Shown in pieces: positions 1 through 6,418 of a stretch of DNA of 30,062 nt. The DNA is from DATJHM01 sp035493895. Its GTDB lineage: Bacteria; Chloroflexota; Ktedonobacteria; Ktedonobacterales; Ktedonobacteraceae. Positions within the stretch are counted from its first letter, which is position 1. Every line of letters starts with the position of its first letter. The position numbers and the translations under genes were made by a program. The DNA lies in assembly GCA_035493895.1 (NCBI GenBank), contig DATJHM010000339.1, forward strand, positions 1-30,062, written 5' to 3'. The notes under the pieces are model-generated. The model had not been told where the DNA came from. It saw nothing but the letters and a program-made list of their open reading frames with translations, and made no database searches.

Positions 1-322
1 CTCACACGAATGAGCCTTGCAGGCCCCAAGGCAAGACCAATTGCACGCTATAGAGAACCTTCTCGTGCAATCTCTCTGAGCTCAGATTCTTCTTATTTGA
101 ACGGTATTGGGATAAACCGCTGCCCCTACCTGTTGTGTTTATCGAAACCGAATTGCATGTGGGCAAAGGGGTGAAAGTAATCCCTCTTCTCGAAGAATGG
201 CTGAGGTAGGGATCGGGCTTTATGCCGATCCACGTCCCCCACCGGCCCTCTCGAATAGCTCGTCCTTTCGTCGCTTGATGCGTATGAGGCGCGGGCTTAT
301 CTGCGCCGGGCGTACCGCTGAT
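1..322. other. Intergenic region with two small hairpins, no gene seen
   Basis: No convincing coding region is present; the short reading frames here lack good ribosome sites and partly run antisense into the mannosidase gene. Two hairpins are visible. One lies at 41-70 (TTGCAC pairs with GTGCAA around an inner GAGA/TCTC). The other lies at 210-231 (GGATCGG pairs with CCGATCC, 8-base loop) and sits about 90 bases past the stop of the minus-strand mannosidase, so it could help end that transcript, but it has no T tract. Confidence 0.4.
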
Positions 323-2797
323 CTACTTCCCCAGCCAGTGTACATGTACGTCTGCCTCGTCGAGTCCGGGTGCGTGAATATACTGGACATCGTCGGGAAG
401 CAGATCCAGCATATTGTCGCTCCACTGCACATCCTCGTCGGTTGAGAAAAAGACCCCTTTCGCCGGACGTTGCACTCTCACCTGCAACATATCCAGCCCG
501 AGACGCTCTATCGTCAGGCCAGGATCGCGCAAGGCCAGATACTTTAACGGTTCAGGCCAGAGCACCGTCCTCGCCAGCACCTCACCATCAACCTGCAAGT
601 TCGCACCAATGATGAGCTCTGCATCCTGTTGGGGCAAATAATGGCCTAGCTCTGTAGCTTGATTGGGCAGTAGATCAACAGAGCGCTTCTCCTCTCCAAC
701 CAGCTTCCCATCGACCGTCCAGGCAGTGAGCACCAGTTCAACCTGACGAGCCACCGTCTGCCCATTTACCGCCCAGATAGCCGCGCCCTGAGCCTCCTGT
801 GCCAGCCCTACAGACAGAGGAGCCAGCTCGCGTTTGACCACATAATAAGCAGGCTTGGCGCGCAGATAGTAGTCCACCAGCGCCCAGCTTGTCACCGGCC
901 AGCAATCATTCAACTGCCAGATGAGCGCTCCCGCCACATACTCGCGCCCCTCACCGGACCAGCGCCGTCGCCAGCCGCGCACGCCAGCGCCCATCGCCTC
1001 CGACTGCAAAAGTTGCGTCACATAGACATACCCATCCAGATCACCAGGGACGCGGAAATTTTCCACAAGATAGGCCGCAACCTTCGCAGGGCCGCCAACA
1101 TTTTTATTGTGATGATCAAGCGTGCGACTTTGCGGATAGCGCTCCTCCTCAGGTGTAAACGTGCGAATCGTCCTGATATCAGGGAAGCTCTGCATGCCGA
1201 ACTCGCTGACGAAACGGCCTGAGAAATCGGGATAATTCTGGTAAGGGACCAGCCCGTGCCAGATCGTCCAGATATGCTGGTCACCGATGGTTAAATTATT
1301 GACATCGGCATCCGTGCTCCCGAAAGGACTGCTCGGCCAATAGGGGCGTGTTGGATCATATGTGGCACAGACCTCGGGCAAGATTTCCTCGTAGATAGTG
1401 CGTGCAGGAAAGGCGCTGGAGGCCAGATTGCTCGTAATATCTGGATCATACACACCCTTAGAATAGGCAAGCGCATAATCTTCATTATTGCCCGCCCAGA
1501 TCACCAGCGAGGGATGATGGCGCAGGCGTTGCACATTGGCAATCGCTTCAGCGCGTACGCTGGCCTGCATCCACTCCGGCGCGGGATAGAGGCCGCAACC
1601 AAACATAAAATCTTGCCAGACCAGTAAGCCCAGCTCATCGCAGAGATCGTAAAAAATATCCTCTTCGTAATAGCCGCCTCCCCAGACCCTGACCATGCTC
1701 ATATTCCCGGCCACTGCCAGCTGGAGCCATTGGCGATAACGATCGGAGGTGATACGCGGACCAAACGAATCGGCAGGAATCCAGTTTGCGCCCCCGCAGA
1801 AAACAGGCGTATTGTTCACCTCAAAAAAGAAGCTCGTGCCCGGAGCATCCAGCAGCGGCCTCTGTACAAGCTGCAAGCGACGTAGTCCGAGGCGTTGTTC
1901 CTGCTGAGCAAGCAGCGTCTCATGCTGACGTAGAGTGACAACGAGGCGATAGAAAGCCTGCTCGCCATAACCATGTGGCCACCAGAGTTGGGGATGAGCG
2001 AGTTCGAAGGTATGTGAGAGTGAAGGCGTGGCGGTTGCCGTCAGAAGCGACTCGGCAGCCAGCTCCCCATCGGGCGTATAGAGAGCCAGGTGTAGAGCAA
2101 GATCGGCGGTGTCGATATCGCCTGCCAGCACTACCTGCACAGGCAGGCGAGCACTTGCGAGATCAGGGGCAACCTCGCTCGGGCAGTGCACATCGGCAAT
2201 ACGCGCTGTGTAAGCCTCCAAATGTACAGCTCGCCAGACGCCCGCCGTGATCAGCGTCGGACCCCAGTCCCAGCCATAGTGATATTGTGCCTTACGAACA
2301 TACAGACGGCTGCTATCACCATTCCAGAGGGGATATGCACCTCCTTGAGCCTCACGTGCTTTGCCCTCATGCCAGGCAGAGGCAAAAAGAACCGACAGCT
2401 CATTCTGGCCTGCATGGAGCAATTGAGCAACTTCTATGCGCTGTGGTAGGAACATATTATCGCTGACAAGCACCTGTGTGCCATTGAGCCAGACCGTCGC
2501 AAACGTATCCAGGCCATCGAAACAGAGAGAGACATGCTCATCAGGCGTGAGAAAATCAGCAGGCAGGGAGAAATGACAGCGGTAGAGCCAGTCCTGTTCA
2601 CCTACCCATTGTACCTGTTGTTCTTGTGTACCATAAAAGGGTTCGGGGATTAGCTCATGCGTCAGCAGATCGAGATGGACACAGCCGGGAACCGTTGCGG
2701 AGCGCCAGGCGTCAGCGGTCGCCAGATCATCAGCGAGTGGAAGAGCAGGGGTGCGTTGTTTAAATTGCCAGTCGTCAGCGAGTAACAAATGTTTCAT
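323..2797 (-). CDS. Beta-mannosidase, glycoside hydrolase family 2
   Basis: This protein of about 824 residues should hydrolyse terminal non-reducing beta-D-mannose from manno-oligosaccharides, probably in the cytoplasm because no signal peptide is seen. The GH2 layout is clear: an N-terminal sugar-binding/jelly-roll domain (about 1-190, with YHYGWDWGP near 173-181), an immunoglobulin-like domain, then the TIM barrel from about residue 330 (GGANWIPADSF, MVRVWGGGYYE). The acid/base Glu is E439 in AGNNED and the nucleophile Glu is E532 in FVSEFG; these assignments come from the GH2 beta-mannosidase family. Length is typical of the family. The ATG at 2797 is preferred because AAGG lies 5 bases upstream; an in-frame GTG at 2815 would add six residues. 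No sugar-uptake genes adjoin it, so it appears to be a stand-alone glycan-salvage enzyme. Confidence 0.93.
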   Translation of the reverse strand: MKHLLLADDWQFKQRTPALPLADDLATADAWRSATVPGCVHLDLLTHELIPEPFYGTQEQQVQWVGEQDWLYRCHFSLPADFLTPDEHVSLCFDGLDTFATVWLNGTQVLVSDNMFLPQRIEVAQLLHAGQNELSVLFASAWHEGKAREAQGGAYPLWNGDSSRLYVRKAQYHYGWDWGPTLITAGVWRAVHLEAYTARIADVHCPSEVAPDLASARLPVQVVLAGDIDTADLALHLALYTPDGELAAESLLTATATPSLSHTFELAHPQLWWPHGYGEQAFYRLVVTLRQHETLLAQQEQRLGLRRLQLVQRPLLDAPGTSFFFEVNNTPVFCGGANWIPADSFGPRITSDRYRQWLQLAVAGNMSMVRVWGGGYYEEDIFYDLCDELGLLVWQDFMFGCGLYPAPEWMQASVRAEAIANVQRLRHHPSLVIWAGNNEDYALAYSKGVYDPDITSNLASSAFPARTIYEEILPEVCATYDPTRPYWPSSPFGSTDADVNNLTIGDQHIWTIWHGLVPYQNYPDFSGRFVSEFGMQSFPDIRTIRTFTPEEERYPQSRTLDHHNKNVGGPAKVAAYLVENFRVPGDLDGYVYVTQLLQSEAMGAGVRGWRRRWSGEGREYVAGALIWQLNDCWPVTSWALVDYYLRAKPAYYVVKRELAPLSVGLAQEAQGAAIWAVNGQTVARQVELVLTAWTVDGKLVGEEKRSVDLLPNQATELGHYLPQQDAELIIGANLQVDGEVLARTVLWPEPLKYLALRDPGLTIERLGLDMLQVRVQRPAKGVFFSTDEDVQWSDNMLDLLPDDVQYIHAPGLDEADVHVHWLGK

Positions 2798-2815
2798 CAA
2801 GACCTTGTTTAGCAC

Positions 2816-3004
2816 CTTTCATTTCACAAAATAGCATGAAAAATCCCCTGGGAAGAAAGTGACGTAGAAGACACCTGCTTCCTGGTAATAGCGCTATTCT
2901 TCTTTTTCAAATCATGCCGCTTTGCATGCTCGTGCAGAGCAAAAAGAGATAGTAATACAAGCTAAGCTAAAGGGACAATCAGTGTCAAGTAAAGAGAGAA
3001 AAAA
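2816..3004. other. Intergenic region upstream of the mannosidase gene
   Basis: About 190 A/T-rich bases separate the mannosidase start from the first promoter of the aroF leader. On the minus strand a TTGACA lies at 2988-2983, but no good -10 hexamer sits at the normal distance, so the mannosidase promoter is not resolved. No gene, repeat or strong hairpin is seen. Confidence 0.35.
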
Positions 3005-3033
3005 TTGGATACCGTTTTATACAACTATATAGT
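3005..3033 (+). promoter_or_regulatory. Upstream sigma-70 promoter of the aroF leader
   Basis: TTGGAT at 3005-3010 and TATAGT at 3028-3033 are separated by 17 bases. It would give a leader about 380 bases long. It is weaker than the consensus promoter 80 bases downstream. Confidence 0.5.
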
Positions 3034-3084
3034 ATGTCCGCAGAGAACGCTATTTTTATAGGCGAAGTATCCAGGGGTCGTCAC

Positions 3085-3113
3085 TTGACACAGCTTGCAT
3101 GTCCCACTATAAT
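3085..3113 (+). promoter_or_regulatory. Perfect-consensus sigma-70 promoter of the aroF leader
   Basis: TTGACA at 3085-3090 and TATAAT at 3108-3113 are separated by exactly 17 bases, the ideal bacterial housekeeping promoter. Transcription would start near 3120 and run into the leader peptide and terminator before reaching the DAHP synthase gene. A promoter this strong followed by a terminator before the gene is what an attenuation-controlled operon would need. Confidence 0.85.
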
Positions 3114-3192
3114 TGCCATAGACACAATTAAGAAGCGTACTGGTATTGAAATAAGCAGAACCGGGCAACGCGGTCAGAATTGAGAGATTTTT

Positions 3193-3255
3193 ATGCTCAG
3201 CCAGCATACCAACAACAATTATAGCTTTTATTATTGGTTTAGCCCTCCAGCATGA
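3193..3255 (+). CDS. Aromatic-rich leader peptide of the aroF attenuator
   Basis: A 20-codon reading frame starts with ATG at 3193 and ends with TGA at 3253-3255. It is preceded by a GAGAG ribosome site at 3182-3186 (6-base spacer). The peptide is MLSQHTNNNYSFYYWFSPPA. Six of the seven residues 10-16 are aromatic: three Tyr, two Phe and one Trp, the three end products of the pathway that the downstream enzyme starts. The stop codon lies inside the left arm of a strong stem (3245-3301) that is followed by an intrinsic terminator. This matches the known design of ribosome-mediated attenuators such as trpL and pheL. The peptide itself probably has no function beyond stalling. The start codon lies in a small hairpin (3192-3197 with 3203-3208). 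Expression and stalling are inferred. Confidence 0.75.
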   Translation: MLSQHTNNNYSFYYWFSPPA

Positions 3256-3301
3256 TGGTGGGCCCTTTGGGCTGAGAAAAAAATCCACCAGCATGCTGGA
3301 G
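3245..3301 (+). promoter_or_regulatory. Attenuator stem overlapping the leader-peptide stop codon
   Basis: CTCCAGCATG (3245-3254) pairs with CATGCTGGAG (3292-3301), and TGGTGG (3256-3261) pairs with CCACCA (3285-3290), giving a 16-bp stem with one A-G mismatch. A small GCCC-TTT-GGGC hairpin (3262-3272) sits inside it. The right arm can instead pair with CCAGCAT at 3201-3207 inside the leader-peptide gene, so two upstream segments compete for the same partner. Ribosome position on the leader peptide would decide which pairing forms. How this controls the adjacent, non-overlapping terminator is not clear from sequence alone. Confidence 0.6.
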
Positions 3302-3303
3302 AA

Positions 3304-3330
3304 GCAGAGGAAAAAAACCTCTGCTTTTTT
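3304..3330 (+). terminator. Intrinsic terminator in the aroF leader
   Basis: GCAGAGG (3304-3310), a loop of seven A, CCTCTGC (3318-3324) and six T make a textbook intrinsic terminator. It lies about 90 bases before the DAHP synthase start and about 210 bases after the consensus promoter, so it must be read through for the gene to be expressed. Confidence 0.85.
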
Positions 3331-3420
3331 GTTTCCCTGAATTCTGTACAGATGTTTTCATCTGTTGACCAGCAATTATCGAGAGAAAGACTCAGGCAGA
3401 GAAAAGAGAGGATGCACCGA

Positions 3421-4494
3421 ATGATTATCACGATTCACGACAAGGCTACCAGTGAGGAACGAGCGAACCTGATGGCGCTCTTATGTCGTATAACTGGTAG
3501 CCAGCGACCAATTGCAACAACGCAGACACAGCAGAGTGAGGTCATCGTTCTTGATGGCACGCAGGTCAATGCGGATGCGCAGGTAGCTCTGGGCCAGCAG
3601 AGGGCAGTTGAGCAGCTTATACAGCTCAAGACCTCCTATCAACTGGTGAGTCGGGCCTTTCAGCGAGAGGATAGTCAGGTAGTCATTGGTGCCGGACATG
3701 GCTGCAAAACGGTCACAGTCGGAGGCAAGTCCGCATCTCCGGTCATCATGGCTGGCCCCTGCGCTGTGGAGAATCGCGAACAATTGTTGGAGACCGCGCA
3801 CGGCGTAGCGAAGGCCGGAGGGCAGGTCTTGCGAGGTGGTGCATTCAAACCGCGTACATCCCCCTATCAGTTCCAGGGACTGGGCATTGAAGGGCTCATC
3901 CTGCTGAACGAAGCTCGTGAAGAGACCGGATTGCCGATCATCACCGAAGTTATGGAGCCTGGTATGGTCGAAACAGTGGCTCAGCATGCCGACGTCTTGC
4001 AGATTGGTGCGCGCAACATGCAAAATTACCCGCTCCTGGTAGCAGCTGGAAAGCACAGCCAGAAGCGTCCAGTTTTGTTGAAGCGAGGCCTTTCATCGAC
4101 GATAGAGGAATGGTTGCTTGCAGCAGAGTACATCGTAGCCGCCGGTAACCCCAACGTCATCCTCTGTGAACGTGGTATTCGTAGCTATGATCCTCAGACC
4201 CGTAACGTCCTCGACCTCGCCTGCGTCCCCCTCTTAAAAGAACTCACCCACCTGCCCATCATCGTAGATCCCAGCCATGCCACAGGTAGAAGCGAGCTTG
4301 TGCCAGTCATGTCGCGTGCCAGCATTGCCGCCAACGCCGATGGTTTAATCATCGAAGTGCATCCTGATCCCAACACCGCCCTTTGCGATGGCAAGCAGTC
4401 CATTACGCCTGCGGAACTGAAGCAGGTCATCCAGGAGACACAGATGCTTTCGCGCATGCTCAAGGGTGAGCTAGTGATGGCACCTGTGGCATGA
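3421..4494 (+). CDS. aroF: 3-deoxy-7-phosphoheptulonate (DAHP) synthase, AroF/type I-beta
   Basis: The enzyme condenses phosphoenolpyruvate and erythrose 4-phosphate into DAHP, the committed step of the shikimate pathway, in the cytoplasm. The 357-residue protein has the short ferredoxin-like N-terminal domain found in this subfamily (about 1-75), then a TIM barrel. Visible motifs are AGPCAVEN (metal-binding Cys), RGGAFKPRTSPYQFQG (substrate binding), QIGARNMQNYPLL, LLKRGL, DPSHATGRSELV (metal-binding His) and EVHPDPNTALCDGKQS (metal-binding Glu and Asp). The ATG at 3421 is preferred because GAGAGG lies 9 bases upstream; in-frame ATGs at 3352 and 3412 are poorly placed. The N-terminal domain may mediate allosteric feedback, and the leader adds transcriptional control. 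No other aro gene lies nearby. Confidence 0.93.
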   Translation: MIITIHDKATSEERANLMALLCRITGSQRPIATTQTQQSEVIVLDGTQVNADAQVALGQQRAVEQLIQLKTSYQLVSRAFQREDSQVVIGAGHGCKTVTVGGKSASPVIMAGPCAVENREQLLETAHGVAKAGGQVLRGGAFKPRTSPYQFQGLGIEGLILLNEAREETGLPIITEVMEPGMVETVAQHADVLQIGARNMQNYPLLVAAGKHSQKRPVLLKRGLSSTIEEWLLAAEYIVAAGNPNVILCERGIRSYDPQTRNVLDLACVPLLKELTHLPIIVDPSHATGRSELVPVMSRASIAANADGLIIEVHPDPNTALCDGKQSITPAELKQVIQETQMLSRMLKGELVMAPVA

Positions 4495-4514
4495 GCTACT
4501 GAGAACGAGATCGA

Positions 4515-4573
4515 GAGGGCCGAAAGGGGCCGAGAGCATGGTTCATCCCTGTCCTCGGCCCCTTTCGGCCCTC
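4515..4573 (+). terminator. 20-bp perfect hairpin after aroF
   Basis: A perfect 20-base inverted repeat (arms 4515-4534 and 4554-4573; left arm begins GAGGGCCGAAAGG) encloses a 19-base loop just downstream of the aroF stop. It would make a very stable RNA hairpin, but no T tract follows. It probably ends or protects the aroF transcript. Confidence 0.55.
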
Positions 4574-4581
4574 GTGACCTC

Positions 4582-4610
4582 TCGACTCACCTGACCTGTT
4601 ATGATATACT
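4582..4610 (+). promoter_or_regulatory. Extended -10 promoter of the ANTAR regulator gene
   Basis: TGATATACT (4602-4610) is an extended -10 element (TGn then TATACT). TCGACT at 4582-4587 is a partial -35 with 17-base spacing. Transcription from here would give a leader of about 185 bases before the regulator start. Confidence 0.55.
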
Positions 4611-4691
4611 CTGTTGTATTAGGGGTAGACTGAGACCAAAGACTTCAGGTCAGACACTCTACGTCATTCAGGGTTTAGTCGTTCCTGGTGA

Positions 4692-4790
4692 AAAACGGCT
4701 CCCTACTATACTAATATAGGGCGTTTCAAGACCAAGAGAGAAGCGGCAATTCCTCTCCACACCTGACGGTGGGAGCCTCCTTGCCGTAGG
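4692..4790 (+). promoter_or_regulatory. Structured 5' leader of the ANTAR regulator gene
   Basis: Two hairpins can be drawn. In the first, AAACG and CCCTA pair with TAGGG and CGTTT (about 4692-4716). The second (about 4762-4790) pairs CCT and ACGG with CCGT and AGG and lies against the ribosome site of the regulator. ANTAR proteins are known to bind RNA hairpin pairs with six-base loops, so self-regulation is conceivable. The loops here do not match the usual loop pattern (A at position 1, G at position 4), so this is only noted. Confidence 0.25.
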
Positions 4791-4801
4791 ATGGTGACAT
4801 T

Positions 4802-5374
4802 ATGCCAACACGCGTTATAATTGCAGATGACGAAACTATTCAGCGCATGGATCTACGCGATGTGCTGACCAAACAGGGATATCTGGTAATCGGTGAGGCC
4901 GGTGATGGTCTGAGCGCGGTTAACCTGGCACGTGAGCTGCGCCCGGATCTCGTAATTATGGATATTCGTATGCCCGACATGGACGGCATTGCCGCCGCAG
5001 AAACCCTTACGCAAGAAAAAATCGCTCCAGTGTTGTTGCTTACAGCTTTTGGTGATCAGCAGCTTGTTGAGCGTGCCAAAGAAGCTGGAGTAGTAAACTA
5101 CATTGTAAAGCCGTTGCGAGAAAGCGAAGTCGCACCAGCGATCGAAGTAGCTCTGGCACGTTACAACGAGTTCCGTGCACTGGAAGATAAAGCGCGCACA
5201 CTCACCGAGCAGCTTGAGACGCGTAAGATCGTCGAGCGTGCCAAGGGACTATTGATGGAGAAGCAAGGGCTCTCCGAGCAGGAAGCATTCCGTAAGATTC
5301 AGAAGGCAAGCATGAATAACCGCAAGTCTATGCGGGAAGTTGCCGAAGCCATCTTGTTAACAAACGAAATGTAA
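4802..5374 (+). CDS. ANTAR-domain response regulator
   Basis: This 190-residue protein joins a receiver domain (about 1-120) to an ANTAR RNA-binding domain (about 130-186), the architecture of AmiR/NasR-type antiterminators. The receiver has the acidic pair D9-D10, the phosphoacceptor D54 in IMDIRMPDMDG, the Thr in LLLTAFGD and the Lys in YIVKPLRE, so it should be phosphorylated by a histidine kinase. The ANTAR segment has the typical ERAKGLLMEKQGLSEQEAF core. In the family, phosphorylation promotes dimerisation and binding to dual RNA hairpins that overlap terminators. No kinase gene is adjacent, so partner and targets are unknown. The start is fixed by AGGATGG about 7-10 bases upstream. It is followed by a terminator and the psp1 gene. 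Confidence 0.93.
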   Translation: MPTRVIIADDETIQRMDLRDVLTKQGYLVIGEAGDGLSAVNLARELRPDLVIMDIRMPDMDGIAAAETLTQEKIAPVLLLTAFGDQQLVERAKEAGVVNYIVKPLRESEVAPAIEVALARYNEFRALEDKARTLTEQLETRKIVERAKGLLMEKQGLSEQEAFRKIQKASMNNRKSMREVAEAILLTNEM

Positions 5375-5384
5375 GCCAGGAGAG

Positions 5385-5423
5385 GGAAGCAGCAAAGGCG
5401 CTGCATCTTCCTTCTTTCTTTTT
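5385..5423 (+). terminator. Intrinsic terminator after the ANTAR regulator gene
   Basis: GGAA-GCAGC (5385-5393) pairs with GCTGC...TTCC (5400-5411) around an AAAGGC loop. A pyrimidine-rich tract ending in five T follows. It would separate at least part of the regulator transcript from the psp1 gene downstream. Confidence 0.55.
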
Positions 5424-5450
5424 GACTGGACTGGATAGGTAGGCAAGCCT

Positions 5451-6380
5451 ATGTCACTGGCGACGAGTTCACAAAAAACTCAGATTGTCGGTATTCGTTT
5501 TCGCCCGGCAGGTCGTATCTATTACTTTGATCCACAGGGGCAGGCTTTTACCACCGGGCAATATGTCATTGTAGAGACGGTACGCGGAGTCGAGGCCGGT
5601 CGTGTCGTAATTGCCTCAAAAATTGTCGCCGAAGAAGATCTCGCCGATCCCTTAAAGCCCGTATTGCGTCTGGCGAGCGAAGACGAATTGCGTATGATGC
5701 TCTCTTTTAAGAATAAAGAGAAGGATGCGCTGGTTCGTTGTGCGGAGCGTGTCACACAGCATAAACTGCCGATGAAGCTAGTTGAGTCCGAATACACCTT
5801 CGATGGTAGCCGTCTGACCTTCTACTTTACGGCCGATGAGCGCGTCGATTTTCGCTCCCTCGTGCGTGACCTGGCTGCTACCTTCCGTACGCGTATAGAG
5901 TTACGACAGATTGGTGCGCGCGATCAGGCGAAATTGCAGGGGGGCGTTGGTCCCTGTGGCAAAACGCTCTGTTGTAGTTCCTGGATTACAGACTTTGGCA
6001 TCGTCTCTATAAAAATGGCCAAAGAACAAGGTCTCCCCTTAAACCCCTCAAAAATTTCCGGTGTATGTGGACGCTTAATGTGCTGTCTCTCGTATGAAAA
6101 TGAAAATTATATTCAGGCGAAACAACAGATGCCCCAGATCGGCACGATGCTGAATACGCCAAGCGGTAACGGCAAAGTCGTTTCTGTCAACGTCCCACAA
6201 AATTCGGTTGAGGTCATGCTGGATAGTGGCGTCACCATACAGGTTCCGGTTGCGCCTCCGGCTGATACGCAGAAGAGTGGGTGCGGCTCGTGCTCCACTG
6301 GTGGTGGTTGTGGCTCTGCCTGTGGCTCCTGCGGAGTCAAAAAGAAAGCGCAAAAAAATGATATGCTCCCTGAAGTGTAA
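5451..6380 (+). CDS. PSP1 domain protein, RicT (YaaT)-like
   Basis: The 309-residue cytoplasmic protein belongs to the PSP1/RicT family. In Bacillus, RicT works with RicA and RicF in an iron-sulfur-containing Y-complex that helps RNase Y mature mRNAs; that role here is inferred from homology. The PSP1 core spans about 10-220. The cysteine signature is visible at C169, C174, C175 (GPCGKTLCC) and C206, C211, C212 (GVCGRLMCC), the residues expected to hold an Fe-S cluster. The last 40 residues form an unusual Gly/Cys-rich stretch (CGSCSTGGGCGSACGSCG, about 278-295) followed by lysines, which may bind metal. GGTAGG about 7 bases before the ATG is the ribosome site. The next gene follows 38 bases later, so the two are probably cotranscribed. 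Confidence 0.88.
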   Translation: MSLATSSQKTQIVGIRFRPAGRIYYFDPQGQAFTTGQYVIVETVRGVEAGRVVIASKIVAEEDLADPLKPVLRLASEDELRMMLSFKNKEKDALVRCAERVTQHKLPMKLVESEYTFDGSRLTFYFTADERVDFRSLVRDLAATFRTRIELRQIGARDQAKLQGGVGPCGKTLCCSSWITDFGIVSIKMAKEQGLPLNPSKISGVCGRLMCCLSYENENYIQAKQQMPQIGTMLNTPSGNGKVVSVNVPQNSVEVMLDSGVTIQVPVAPPADTQKSGCGSCSTGGGCGSACGSCGVKKKAQKNDMLPEV

Positions 6381-6418
6381 TGTCCTGGTGCTGAGATGAG
6401 AGGAAGGTGTGTATATCT

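Noticed and set aside
197..445. Plus-strand reading frame at the window start
   Set aside because: No ribosome site, no recognisable sequence, and it overlaps the end of the well-supported mannosidase gene.
3100..3330. T-box riboswitch in the aroF leader
   Set aside because: The length and terminator would fit, but the conserved TGGNACCGCG box and a specifier stem are absent; the nearest match (ACCGGGCAACGCGGT) does not fit. The aromatic leader peptide explains the region better.
3481..4056. 191-residue minus-strand frame inside aroF
   Set aside because: It is antisense to a clear DAHP synthase and has no family features.
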